A DNA stretch of 64,000 nt from an uncultured Christensenellaceae bacterium (GTDB taxonomy: Bacteria > Bacillota > Clostridia > Christensenellales > Borkfalkiaceae). The translations under genes and the position numbers were made by a program. Below, in pieces: positions 1-8,934 of this stretch. How positions within the stretch are numbered: position 1 is the first letter of the stretch; each line of letters opens with the position of its first letter. The notes under the pieces were generated by a model, which saw only the letters and a list, made by a program, of their open reading frames with translations, had not been told where the DNA came from and did no database searches. Location: NCBI GenBank assembly GCA_910587365.1, contig CAJUKJ010000002.1, positions 153,278-217,277 on the forward strand. The letters are read 5' to 3'.

Positions 1-3000
1 TGGCGCAACGCAGAATTAACGTAACCTTAAACGGATACAATGCAAACTCGGTGGATGCAACCTCATTTGCAAGTAAAATTTACAGCGGCATAGCGCAGCA
101 GCCCGATAATGATACAAGATTCTATACTCCTGAAAATAAGTGGTACGGCGCGGCATTGGGCGACAATAACAGGTTCCTTGATAGCACGCACAGTAAACTA
201 AGTGTTGAAAACGCCATAAATGCAGGCGATTATGTAATACACGCATATCAGGACGACAGCGAAGGCGGCGGAATAACAAACAACACCAACTACCTGATAA
301 ATTTTATCAACAATGACGAGGCACTGTTCCATATCGCAAAAAAGGATATTACTTTACAGGTTGTTTCAACTGACGGCAATTATACTTTCGATATCACTTA
401 CGGCGACAGCACGGACGGCTATTATAAAGTTGTTTACAGCGGGTTCGTTACCGAAGACGGCGGAAAGGGCGGAACGCCCGTTGACCGCTTCGAGCTTGCA
501 AACGGTTCATATTCAGGCGAAATTATCTTTACGGAAATGTTTACCAATGACGGCTCTTCCCCGCAGACGGGCGTTTATGCCGCTTGGGGCAGCCATGCAG
601 GCGAAAGGTATTTAATAGGTGTTGACAAAAGCACTCTTTTGTTTGATAACTACAATATCGCTAAATATGAAAGCGCGTTGATGACGGTCGTCGCGCGCAA
701 GGTTACGGCTACGACTTCGGACAGAGTGTATACCGAAGATACCGACCTTCACGGCGGAGCTTACGGCATAGAACACGACGCGGTTATCGTATTTACCGAC
801 GTCAAGGACGCAAATGTTACCTATGCGGGCAAAGACTACGCGCCCAACAAATATTTGTCTTATATGTACGTGGGCAAAACCTTCGGCGGCGAAAAATATA
901 ACAGCAGCACCGCTCCTACCAAGGCAGGCAGTTATGAGGTTACAATCACGCTTAATACAAACCAATATTTCGGCGACTACGTTTTCGATTTGGGAAATGT
1001 AACCTCGAATACAACGACGTTTAGCTATAATGTTACCAAAAAGGCGATATCGCTTAACTGGGATTCGTCAATGCTTGAAGACCTTGTATTCAACGAAGGC
1101 GATAATAAGTGGGTAGATATCAAATCGGTGTACGTCAACGCGTTGACGGTTGCATATCCCGTACAGCTTATTAGGCAGGATAACAGCGTCGTTACGCTTT
1201 CACACTCTGCAAACGCAATCCCGGGCGATGGGGAATACGTCGTAAACGATGAAAAATTCAGCGTCAAAATATATTCCGTAGGTACTTATTCGGTAGTACT
1301 GACGTTCAATTCCGACGCGGTTAATAACTACAAGTGGGACGAAGAGGATACGCTTGCAAATCTTTCGCTTGCGTTCTCGGTATATGCAGACAGCTTCCGT
1401 ATTACCAACCTGTATCTCGGTAGCTGGACTTATAACGACGCTCAGGAGCATATTCCCACCTACGTTCTTACCAACGGTGTAGACGTTCCCTTAACGTTCA
1501 GATACGCTACGGTTTTGGGCGAGCTTCCCGAAAACGTGAAAGTCGGCGTTCAGTTTAACGGGGAAATATACGACAGTATAAATAAAACTTCGCCGGGTGC
1601 GAATATACCCGTCAATGCGGGTACGTACATTCTCGTTGCAAATTATACGGGTAATCAGTATTCTTCAACAAGCGCGTATGTTGTATTTACCATATCCCCG
1701 CGCGAAGTATCTGCGCCCGTATTCGTCCAAAGCGAGGAAAAGTACGTCTACAACGGCAGCGTGCAGACGGCCGATATCAAGTATAACCCCCGTGAAGTCA
1801 CGGGCGTGTATTCTGGTAATTCCAGCCTCGGCACGGACGGAATAACGCTTTCCGCAACAGACGCAAACACTTACAGAATAACGTTTACCCTTAACGACGC
1901 GCGCAACTACAAGTGGGCTGACGGCGTTACGGCGGGTACGTCGTATTCCGTTGAATGGGTAATAAGTCCCGCCACGGATAATAAGGTAGTCTGGGGCAAA
2001 GAAATAAAAGTAACCTACGGCGAAACTATCGCGCTTACGGCACAGTCAACCTATGGCGGAGCGTTAACCGATTATTACTTCGCATTGAGAAATTCCAACC
2101 ACGCCGTGCCTCCCGCAGGTCTTGAATGGACTGAGTGGACAGAGGATAATGCACCCGTAAACAGCGGCAGCTATTGGGTAAAGGCGGTTGACGGCGGAAA
2201 CGGTAATTACAACGCAAGCGAAGGCGTTCAGAAAATCACTATCGACAAGGCGTGGCTTACCGTTACCGCTAACGGCTATGCGACCTACGGCTCGGACGAA
2301 AGAACTTTCGGTTATGAAATTTCAGGCTTCGTCAGGGGCGAGGAAGCAATTACCGTAGGCGAAATAGAATACGTGCTTGAAGAGGCGGATAAATACGTTG
2401 CGGGAGTTTACGGCGTATGGCTTAAATATGCCCAAGCCCAAATAAACGGTAAAAACATAGTCGAGGGTATGGGTGCGGATAACTATTACATAACCTCGGC
2501 AGTCGGCGAGTTTATAGTACACAGAAGAAATGTTACCGTAATACTCGGTTCGGCGCGTTCGGTATACGGAAATCTTATCGACCTTTCCGGCATAGAAATC
2601 CGCGTCGTTACGGAAAACGGACTTGCCGCAGGCGATACGGTGGAAGACCTTACAATCAGTCTTGAAATAGACGCCGACAGAAACGTAGATATCCAAAGCC
2701 TGTTCAACAACGTAGGTGCGTACACAGTAAACGCCGTCGGCTATGAAAACAACGCGAACTATAACGTAACGGTATTCGGCTCGGGTACTTACACAATTGC
2801 ACCGCTTTCGATATTCATAACGGCGGAATCGGGCGGCGGCACATACGGCAGCGACGATATACGGGGTGCGGAAATTACAGGTATATACGCAATAGTAGAC
2901 GGGGAACAAATCGACGTGCGCGAAGTGTTCGGCGATAAGGCTCCCACGTTCAGGTTCAACTATTGGGGTGTTTCCAACGACGGAAAGTGGAATAAGATAA

Positions 3001-4394
3001 ACAACGACAACTGGACGGAGGAACCCGACCGCGCGGGTACTTACCACGCTACGGCAGTTGCTTCAAACAGCGACAATTTCACGTTGCTTACCAATATGGG
3101 TACGCCCGGCGTAACCTTCACGGTAGGTAAAAAGGTTATCGACGAAAGCTTGATAAGCATTGCAAAACAGGCATACGCAAACAAGGCTCTTACTCCTGTA
3201 ATTACGGACGCGGCTTATAGCGGAATTTACACGGCAGGCGAAATTACGGCAACGGAAGTAGGCGTATACAACGTTCCTCTTACGTTAACAGACCCTTACA
3301 ACTACAAGTGGTCGTCTGTTGAAGAAAGCGTTTGCAATCTCTCCTTTGAAATAGTTATGGGAGAAAACGAATTTACTTCAAAGCCCGCGGTCAACGGTTG
3401 GACATATCTCGGCTACGACCCGTCAAGGAATACGCCTACCGCAGATATCAAGTTCGGTACTAAGGATAGCTTCGTATTCACTTATTCAACTTCGGAAAAC
3501 GGCGAATATTCCGCTAATATTCCCGTCAGCGCAGGCAAGTATTGGGTTAAGATAACCGTTCCGCAGACAAATAATTACTATGCGGTAACAAGCGACCCCG
3601 TACAGTTTGAAATAAGCAAAGCAACGATTGGCACACCTTCGATTGTAACTCTTTCAGAAGGCGTCGGTCAGAACACCGTATATACGGGGTCAAGACTGCA
3701 AGCCGCAGTCGAGGGCTACGACGCAAGGATGATGCGCATTATCTACGGCGGCGATACGCTTATTGAAAATTCCGTTGCGGTATTCGCGGTAAACGCGGGT
3801 ACTTATGCAATCAGGTTCTCGCTCAACGATGCGGACAATTACGCTTGGACTGACGAAACAGAGCTTGACGCGGACGGCAATGCGGTACTTTATTGGACGG
3901 TTGCACGCAAAAAGCTTGCCAAACCCACTATGACTTCGGATATGTATATGGTCAACGGTAAAACACTTACGTTTATACCCGACGGCTTTGACGAACAGAC
4001 TATGGACATTTCCGGCAACCGCACCAGCTACGGCGGAGCGTTCGACGTAACGGTATCGCTTAAAGACCCTTCAAATTACGAATGGGCAGACTCCTCGGTT
4101 GAAGACGTAACCCTTGTATGGGTAGTGGTCGGCTGGGATACGGTATTCATTATCGTCGTAAGCGTACTCGGCGTAATAGCGGGCGTTGCGGGAATTGCAA
4201 TAGGAATACAGTACCTCGTCCACAGAAGAAAGAAAATCGGCGAGCTTGCGCTGGAAACGGCTTCGGCGGAAGCGGTTCAGCCCCAGTCGGCGGAAAACGC
4301 GCAGCCCGGAAATGTACAGGAAAACAATGCGCAGGAAGACGTTGCGCAGAAAAACGAACTGAAAGAAAAGAATGGAGGAAACGAAAATGAATAA
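1..4394 (+). CDS. Giant MBG/YDG-repeat cell-surface protein, C-terminally membrane anchored (5' end outside window)
   Basis: The reading frame is open from the first full codon at position 3, so the gene begins upstream of the window. The visible ~1460 residues are a chain of beta-rich repeats. Each module carries a variant of AGTY-x-V-x-x-x-L then NYKW or NYxW; the NYxW motifs are near nt 1327, 1906, 3300, 3838 and 4075. One segment (nt 2245-2560) has the TYGS...YEISGF look of YDG/MBG domains found in bacterial adhesins. Near the C-terminus (nt 4110-4215) a hydrophobic helix is followed by HRRKK and a Gln/Asn/Glu-rich tail, consistent with a membrane anchor and a short cytoplasmic tail. The likely role is adhesion or envelope structure (family inference). 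The stop codon overlaps the start of the next gene by 8 nt, so the two are probably co-translated. Confidence 0.8.
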   Translation, partial: AQRRINVTLNGYNANSVDATSFASKIYSGIAQQPDNDTRFYTPENKWYGAALGDNNRFLDSTHSKLSVENAINAGDYVIHAYQDDSEGGGITNNTNYLINFINNDEALFHIAKKDITLQVVSTDGNYTFDITYGDSTDGYYKVVYSGFVTEDGGKGGTPVDRFELANGSYSGEIIFTEMFTNDGSSPQTGVYAAWGSHAGERYLIGVDKSTLLFDNYNIAKYESALMTVVARKVTATTSDRVYTEDTDLHGGAYGIEHDAVIVFTDVKDANVTYAGKDYAPNKYLSYMYVGKTFGGEKYNSSTAPTKAGSYEVTITLNTNQYFGDYVFDLGNVTSNTTTFSYNVTKKAISLNWDSSMLEDLVFNEGDNKWVDIKSVYVNALTVAYPVQLIRQDNSVVTLSHSANAIPGDGEYVVNDEKFSVKIYSVGTYSVVLTFNSDAVNNYKWDEEDTLANLSLAFSVYADSFRITNLYLGSWTYNDAQEHIPTYVLTNGVDVPLTFRYATVLGELPENVKVGVQFNGEIYDSINKTSPGANIPVNAGTYILVANYTGNQYSSTSAYVVFTISPREVSAPVFVQSEEKYVYNGSVQTADIKYNPREVTGVYSGNSSLGTDGITLSATDANTYRITFTLNDARNYKWADGVTAGTSYSVEWVISPATDNKVVWGKEIKVTYGETIALTAQSTYGGALTDYYFALRNSNHAVPPAGLEWTEWTEDNAPVNSGSYWVKAVDGGNGNYNASEGVQKITIDKAWLTVTANGYATYGSDERTFGYEISGFVRGEEAITVGEIEYVLEEADKYVAGVYGVWLKYAQAQINGKNIVEGMGADNYYITSAVGEFIVHRRNVTVILGSARSVYGNLIDLSGIEIRVVTENGLAAGDTVEDLTISLEIDADRNVDIQSLFNNVGAYTVNAVGYENNANYNVTVFGSGTYTIAPLSIFITAESGGGTYGSDDIRGAEITGIYAIVDGEQIDVREVFGDKAPTFRFNYWGVSNDGKWNKINNDNWTEEPDRAGTYHATAVASNSDNFTLLTNMGTPGVTFTVGKKVIDESLISIAKQAYANKALTPVITDAAYSGIYTAGEITATEVGVYNVPLTLTDPYNYKWSSVEESVCNLSFEIVMGENEFTSKPAVNGWTYLGYDPSRNTPTADIKFGTKDSFVFTYSTSENGEYSANIPVSAGKYWVKITVPQTNNYYAVTSDPVQFEISKATIGTPSIVTLSEGVGQNTVYTGSRLQAAVEGYDARMMRIIYGGDTLIENSVAVFAVNAGTYAIRFSLNDADNYAWTDETELDADGNAVLYWTVARKKLAKPTMTSDMYMVNGKTLTFIPDGFDEQTMDISGNRTSYGGAFDVTVSLKDPSNYEWADSSVEDVTLVWVVVGWDTVFIIVVSVLGVIAGVAGIAIGIQYLVHRRKKIGELALETASAEAVQPQSAENAQPGNVQENNAQEDVAQKNELKEKNGGNENE

Positions 4395-5922
4395 CTTACT
4401 TGCTTCATTCTTTTCGCCTTCGCAGACCGTTACCATAGTAGCGGTAGCGGTCGTGGGGGTAGTATTAATAGTCCTTAACGTAGTGCTTTGGTACGTTTTC
4501 CATAAGCGCGGGGAAAGAAAGCTTTACGACAGATTGCTCCAACAGCAGCGCGAGCTGTTAATGAGCCAGCTTGAAGAAATGCGTTCAAAGGGCGACAGCG
4601 GCGCAACCGCGTCCCAGCAGCCGTTCTTTACAAATACCGTATACGTACCCGTTCCCGCGCCCGTTCCCGAAGAGGCCGAAGAACCTGCTGCCGAGCCTGT
4701 CGCTGTTGAAACGTTTACCGAAGAAAACGGCGACGCGAAAGAAGATATCGCACCCGAGGAAGAATTTGAACCCGAGGAAGAGGTCGAAGAGGCTTCGGAA
4801 GAGTTTGCGGTAGCCGACGACGAAGAGATTGAAGAGGTCGTAATAGTTAACGGGCGGAAAATCCGCTATAACAGAAGTTTCACGGCAAGAATAATTCAAG
4901 GCTCCGACGAATTAAAGCAAAGATATTCCTTTATAAAGAATTATTTACTTTCCTACAAGGGCGTTAAAAACCGCATAAGCTGGAAGCGTGAATCGTTCAG
5001 GATAGGCAGAAACACGTTTGCAAGCTTGGTTGTGCGCGGCAAAACGCTGTGCCTGTGCCTTGCAACAAATCCCGACAGATTTAACGATACAAAGTATAAG
5101 GTCGTGGATTTATCTGTCCGCAGCCCTAAGTCTAAGCTTCCCTGTATGTACAGGATAAGCCGTTTACGCAGACTGAAATATGCGGCGGAGCTGATTGATT
5201 TGCTTATGTCCGAACTCGGCGCGTCAAAGCTTGAAAATTATACCGACGCAGATTTTACCGTGCCTTACAGACCTACGGAAGAGCTTATCGAAGAGGGGCT
5301 TATAAAGGTTAGCGGCGACGTTCCCGCCGAAGCTTTCGTTGAAGCGGCGGAAGCTTGCGCCCCGACCGTTGAGGTTGCGGTTGCCGCGGTTGAAGAAGTT
5401 TTACCCGTCGAAGAATCGGCGCAAGCCGAGCAACCAATTGAAGAGGTTGCCGAACAGCCCGTTGAAGAGGTAACAGAAGAAATTTCCGAACAGCTTATTG
5501 AAGAGCCTACCGAAGAGGAAACCGAAGAAGTTGCCGAAGAGGACGTTCTGCCTGAACGGGATTTTGAAATTCTCGAAGAGGTGGACGTTGACGATACGGT
5601 TGTGATGGAGGCAATGCCTGACGAAGCCGCAGAACAGCTTGTAGAAATTAAGGTCGTCAAAAAGCAAAAGACAATAGGTAAAAAGAAAGGTATCGTAAAC
5701 ATCGACACTCTTTCTAAACACTACAGTGCGGGCGACAGGGTAACGGTTGAAAGTCTGCACGAAAAAGGTATTATTCCCAAGGACGTCAAAGTAATAAAAG
5801 TGCTTGCAAACGGCGTACTTAACAAACCTTTGATAGTCGAAGCGGACGACTTCTCTATTAAAGCCGTAAAGATGATTGTTCTTACGGGGGGCAGGGTAAT
5901 CCGCAAAAAGATTTTTGAATAA
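4387..5922 (+). CDS. Membrane-anchored acidic protein with C-terminal ribosomal protein uL15-like domain
   Basis: I place the start at ATG 4387, 7 nt after a GGAGGA site, rather than at ATG 4372, which has no such site. The 511-aa product has a membrane helix at about residues 15-37, a short basic/coiled stretch, and a Glu/Pro-rich linker. A basic globular segment follows (about 160-285, beginning YNRSFTARIIQ and containing SWKRESFRIGRNTF). After it come a second very acidic Glu/Val-rich linker (about 310-420) and a final ~85-aa domain. That last domain matches the uL15 C-terminal fold: IVNIDTLSKHY, a VTVESLHEKGII stretch, VLANGVLNKPLIVEADDFS and a TGGRVIRKK end, in the order seen in bacterial L15. 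It is not the ribosomal L15 gene itself. The function is unknown; a membrane link to nucleic acid or ribosomes is a guess. Confidence 0.75.
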   Translation: MNNLLASFFSPSQTVTIVAVAVVGVVLIVLNVVLWYVFHKRGERKLYDRLLQQQRELLMSQLEEMRSKGDSGATASQQPFFTNTVYVPVPAPVPEEAEEPAAEPVAVETFTEENGDAKEDIAPEEEFEPEEEVEEASEEFAVADDEEIEEVVIVNGRKIRYNRSFTARIIQGSDELKQRYSFIKNYLLSYKGVKNRISWKRESFRIGRNTFASLVVRGKTLCLCLATNPDRFNDTKYKVVDLSVRSPKSKLPCMYRISRLRRLKYAAELIDLLMSELGASKLENYTDADFTVPYRPTEELIEEGLIKVSGDVPAEAFVEAAEACAPTVEVAVAAVEEVLPVEESAQAEQPIEEVAEQPVEEVTEEISEQLIEEPTEEETEEVAEEDVLPERDFEILEEVDVDDTVVMEAMPDEAAEQLVEIKVVKKQKTIGKKKGIVNIDTLSKHYSAGDRVTVESLHEKGIIPKDVKVIKVLANGVLNKPLIVEADDFSIKAVKMIVLTGGRVIRKKIFE

Positions 5923-5926
5923 TTTA

Positions 5927-5961
5927 AAGTGGGTAAGTCCGAAACGCGGACTTACCCACTT
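5927..5961 (+). terminator. Rho-independent terminator after the surface-protein pair
   Basis: A perfect 15-bp stem (5927-5941 with 5947-5961) and a 5-nt loop are followed by a short T-rich tract. It lies just after the stop of the uL15-domain gene. Confidence 0.75.
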
Positions 5962-6090
5962 AATTTTAAGTTGCTTCACAAACGGGCTTTTATTACATAA
6001 TATTGTGCAAAAGTATCAACATTAAGGTTGAAAAAATTTTGTCGTAAATAAATTGATTTTGCATCCTTCGGTTACTATAATATAGGCGGT

Positions 6091-7539
6091 ATGAAAACAA
6101 GCAAAACGGTCGATTTAACAAGCGGAAGCGTATGGAAAACTTTACTGCTGTATTCACTGCCGCTTTTCGGCAGCGCAATGGTACAGCAGTTTTATTCGCT
6201 TGTTGACCTGCTTGTTGTAGGCAACTTTGCAAAAGAGGGCGCGCTTGCGGTTGACGCGATAGGCAATGCAACGGTAATAATAAACGTCTTGCTTGCATTC
6301 GCGCTGGGTGCAAACGGCGGTTGTTCGGTAATCGTTGCAAAGTACTTCGGGGAAAGGGATAATAAGCGCGTGCGCGAAACTGTCAATACCGCCTTCATTT
6401 CCTTTTCCGTTCTGTGCGTGTTTATAATGGCTGTCGGGTTCGGCTTAGGAAACCTGTTTTTAAAGGGACTAAGCGTACAGCAATCGTATTTTTCCGACTG
6501 CAAAACCTATCTTTACATATACGTCGGCTCGCTGCCGTTTGTGTTTTTATATAATCTCGGTTGCGGAATATGCTCTGCGCTCGGCGACAGTAAAACGCCG
6601 TTCATCTTCCTTGTAATTTCATCAGTACTCAATATCGGGCTTGACTTTCTTTTCGTATGCGTTTTCCATATGGACGTGGCGGGGGCTGCCTGGGCAACTT
6701 TCATTTCACAGGCGATATCCTGTGTGCTTACCGCAATAGTGCTTTTAAGAAAACTCAATTCAATCCGTTCGGAGGAAAAACCCAAGCTGTTCGATAAGCA
6801 GCTTTTAAAAGAGCTTACAATAACTTCAATTCCCGTAATATTACAGCAAAGCTTTGTTTCTGTGGGGAATTTTTTCGTAAACAAACGCATCAATCTTATC
6901 AGCGAGGACGCGACTACGGGCTTTACCACGGCTTTCAAACTTGTATGTATGTCTAATATGGGCGTTGTCGCAATGACGAACGGACTTTCAAACTTTGCGT
7001 CGCAGAACAAGGCGGCGGGGGAGTACGCCCGCATAAAAAAAGGAACTCTCGTTGTGCTTTGTTACGCAATGATAACAAGCCTTATGTTCCTTGCCGTATT
7101 CGTTTCGTGTCCGCAATTCTTTACGCGGCTGTTCGTCCAAAAGGATAAGCTTACAGCCGACGCTATGGCATATTCGGTACAGTACTTAACAATAGTGTCG
7201 TGTTTTCTGCCCGTCGTATGTGTAAAAATAGTTGCCGACGGAGCGGTGCGCGGAAGCGGGGGCAACCTCGGCTTTACCGTAAGCACGTTTACCGACCTCA
7301 TATTAAGGGTAATTTTAGTTTACGTCTTAACGGGTGCGGGCTGGGGCTTTAACGGCGTATGCTGGGCTTGGGCGATAGGCTGGTCTATCAGTATGTTCAT
7401 AGCCATAGGCTTTTTACTTCTCATTTTTAAAAAATTTCCCAAGCCGGTAAAAGCGGAAAGTACGGATACGGAAATGGACAACGCTTTTAATATTCGTCAA
7501 GTCCCAACAGATAATCGGCAGAAACGTCATAAAATTTAG
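6091..7539 (+). CDS. MATE family multidrug/cation antiporter
   Basis: The 482-aa polytopic membrane protein has two homologous six-helix halves typical of MATE exporters, which extrude drugs or metabolites using Na+ or H+. The N-terminus (SVWKTLLLYSLPLFGSAMVQQFYSLVD) and the VDAIGNA and GANGGCSVIVAKYFGE stretches are characteristic of the clostridial DinF/NorM-like group. The body of the protein is complete through the twelfth helix and the FKKFPKP linker. The last ~17 residues (from nt 7487) are read from the antisense strand of a decayed XRE repressor gene, so the natural C-terminus was probably shorter or different. No clear Shine-Dalgarno site precedes the ATG. The substrate cannot be named. 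Confidence 0.88.
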   Translation: MKTSKTVDLTSGSVWKTLLLYSLPLFGSAMVQQFYSLVDLLVVGNFAKEGALAVDAIGNATVIINVLLAFALGANGGCSVIVAKYFGERDNKRVRETVNTAFISFSVLCVFIMAVGFGLGNLFLKGLSVQQSYFSDCKTYLYIYVGSLPFVFLYNLGCGICSALGDSKTPFIFLVISSVLNIGLDFLFVCVFHMDVAGAAWATFISQAISCVLTAIVLLRKLNSIRSEEKPKLFDKQLLKELTITSIPVILQQSFVSVGNFFVNKRINLISEDATTGFTTAFKLVCMSNMGVVAMTNGLSNFASQNKAAGEYARIKKGTLVVLCYAMITSLMFLAVFVSCPQFFTRLFVQKDKLTADAMAYSVQYLTIVSCFLPVVCVKIVADGAVRGSGGNLGFTVSTFTDLILRVILVYVLTGAGWGFNGVCWAWAIGWSISMFIAIGFLLLIFKKFPKPVKAESTDTEMDNAFNIRQVPTDNRQKRHKI

Positions 7540-7579
7540 CGATATCCACAATAAAGGACAGCGGTGGTTTCCGTTGTTT
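7487..7579 (-). pseudogene. 3' remnant of an XRE-family repressor gene
   Basis: Read on the minus strand, 7579 to 7487 gives KQRKPPLSFIVDIAKFYDVS then ADYLLGLDEY and a stop. This is nearly identical to the last third of the intact XRE protein at 7686-7895 (EQREPPLSLLADIAKFYDVS...). Upstream sequence (7580-7640) is no longer recognisable, so only the dimerisation tail survives. The remnant lies partly inside the MATE coding frame. It suggests a tandem duplication of the repressor gene followed by decay. Confidence 0.8.
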
Positions 7580-7642
7580 AAATAAATCAGTTGGTTACAC
7601 CTAAGATAAGAATAAATTAATAAATAGCTTTTGAATAAATTG

Positions 7643-7680
7643 AAAAATCAGACTTTGGGTTAAAGTCTGATTTTTTTCAT
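7643..7680. terminator. Bidirectional terminator between MATE gene and XRE gene
   Basis: The stem AAAATCAGACTTT with AAAGTCTGATTTT around a GGGTT loop is flanked by T runs on both strands. It serves the plus-strand MATE gene and the minus-strand repressor gene. Confidence 0.8.
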
Positions 7681-7685
7681 TAAGT

Positions 7686-7895
7686 TTAATAGTCGGTAAG
7701 ACCTAAAAGATAATCAACCGAAACATCGTAAAATTTAGCGATATCCGCAAGCAAGGACAGTGGAGGTTCCCGTTGTTCTTTTTCGTAATGCAGATATGTA
7801 ACGCTGTGTATATTAAGTTTTTCAGAAAGTTGCTTTTGTGTCAGTCCCTTACTTTCCCGTAGCTCTTTGAGTCGTTGTCCTAAAAAAATTTTCAT
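7686..7895 (-). CDS. XRE-family HTH transcriptional repressor
   Basis: This 69-aa protein is a stand-alone Cro/CI-type helix-turn-helix. LKELRESKGLTQKQLSEKLN forms helices 1-2, HSVTYLHYEKEQREPP the recognition helix and turn, and DIAKFYDVSVDYLLGLTDY the C-terminal tail. Such single-domain proteins bind palindromic operators as dimers. Two TACCA-N-TGGTA palindromes lie in the divergent intergenic region (7921-7969), one of them between the -35 and -10 boxes of the promoter for the next gene. That makes this protein the likely repressor of the 8002 gene and of itself. A decayed copy of its own 3' end lies downstream. Confidence 0.85.
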   Translation of the reverse strand: MKIFLGQRLKELRESKGLTQKQLSEKLNIHSVTYLHYEKEQREPPLSLLADIAKFYDVSVDYLLGLTDY

Positions 7896-7912
7896 AAAAT
7901 TAGTCTATCTAC

Positions 7913-7941
7913 TTGACATATTACCATTTTGGTAGTATTCT
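7913..7941 (+). promoter_or_regulatory. Promoter of the 8002 membrane-protein gene
   Basis: TTGACA (7913-7918), a 17-nt spacer and TATTCT (7936-7941). The spacer contains the first repressor palindrome. Confidence 0.7.
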
Positions 7942-7969
7942 AAAAATATAAACTACCAATTTGGTAGTT
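7921..7969. promoter_or_regulatory. Paired palindromic operators for the divergent XRE repressor
   Basis: Two inverted repeats share half-sites: TTACCATTTTGGTAG at 7921-7935 and AACTACCAATTTGGTAGTT at 7951-7969. Their centres are about three helical turns apart, flanking the -10 box. This fits cooperative dimer binding by the adjacent XRE protein (inference). Confidence 0.7.
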
Positions 7970-8001
7970 ATGTATAACATTACAGAAGAAGGTATGAAAT
8001 T

Positions 8002-8907
8002 ATGAGCAATCAAGAGAAAAAAGGTGTGGACGAAAACGTTCAGCCGCAGCAACCGAATTTCGGGCAGCCATCGCAGCAACCGTACAATCAACAGCCTAAC
8101 GGATACCAACCGCCATACGGTTATCAACAACCTCCGCAGCCGCCATATTACGGGCAGCCGCCGCAGTATTACGCACCCCAGCCTCAGCAGTTTGTAATGT
8201 CCCCCGTGGTTGCTTCTCCTGCCGAAAAGGAGGCGGCATTCAGTTCGGGCAGTTCTGTATTTATGCTTATCCTGTGCATAGTCGGGACAATAAATCTTAT
8301 AACCGGTTTCATAGGTAAAATCCTTACGCTTGATATAGGCGGAATACTGCTTTACGTTCTCAATATTCTTATTGTTGTAGGAACGTGGCTTACGTATGCA
8401 TATGCCAGAAAAAATAAGCTTTCGTCAAAAGGTATTTCGCTTATCCGTATCCCGTACATAATCTTTTTTGTTTTTTCGGTCTTAGGGTTTGTCGGAAACT
8501 TAGTTATATGGATTTTGACTCTTAATATAATCAGTCTTATAATAGGTATAGTTTCATTTATATTTCAGTGCATATGTTTTTCGTCGGTAAATAAAACCTT
8601 AAAGCTTGCACGCGATATTAACCAGAACAAGTCCGTAGCGGGCAGAAAAGCGGGTTCGTTTGCCGCAATCGTTTTAATAATTACCGCGGCTATCCAACTT
8701 ATAAGCGAAATCGTCGGGTATTTTACACTTGAAACTATTAAAGAAGCACTTGAAAAGGCAGGTGCGCCTGAATTTCTTACCGCATTAATCGGCGGTGGCG
8801 GCGTTATGGTAATCGTTGTTGCCGTAATTGCCTTTATAGTAAATATTGCAGGTGCAATAGTAATGCTTAAATTCGGTAAAAAAGTTAAGCTTGCCAATGT
8901 ACGGTAA
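8002..8907 (+). CDS. Polytopic membrane protein with Gln/Pro/Tyr-rich N-terminal repeat
   Basis: This is a 301-aa protein of unknown function. Residues ~12-70 are a low-complexity Gln-Pro-Tyr-Gly repeat (variants of QPPYGYQQPPQ), typical of cytoplasmic N-terminal extensions of Gram-positive membrane proteins. About six hydrophobic helices follow (residues ~88-295). The start ATG at 8002 is preceded by GAAGG. Expression is probably controlled by the divergent XRE repressor through the TACCA...TGGTA operators. A lipoprotein gene follows 27 nt downstream, so the two may form an operon. Confidence 0.7.
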   Translation: MSNQEKKGVDENVQPQQPNFGQPSQQPYNQQPNGYQPPYGYQQPPQPPYYGQPPQYYAPQPQQFVMSPVVASPAEKEAAFSSGSSVFMLILCIVGTINLITGFIGKILTLDIGGILLYVLNILIVVGTWLTYAYARKNKLSSKGISLIRIPYIIFFVFSVLGFVGNLVIWILTLNIISLIIGIVSFIFQCICFSSVNKTLKLARDINQNKSVAGRKAGSFAAIVLIITAAIQLISEIVGYFTLETIKEALEKAGAPEFLTALIGGGGVMVIVVAVIAFIVNIAGAIVMLKFGKKVKLANVR

Positions 8908-8934
8908 AATATAAGGAGAAGTTATTTTAAATTT

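Noticed and set aside
2322..3047. Minus-strand frame of 241 codons inside the surface protein
   Set aside because: It is a shadow of the repeat-rich plus-strand gene, with no ribosome site or domain.
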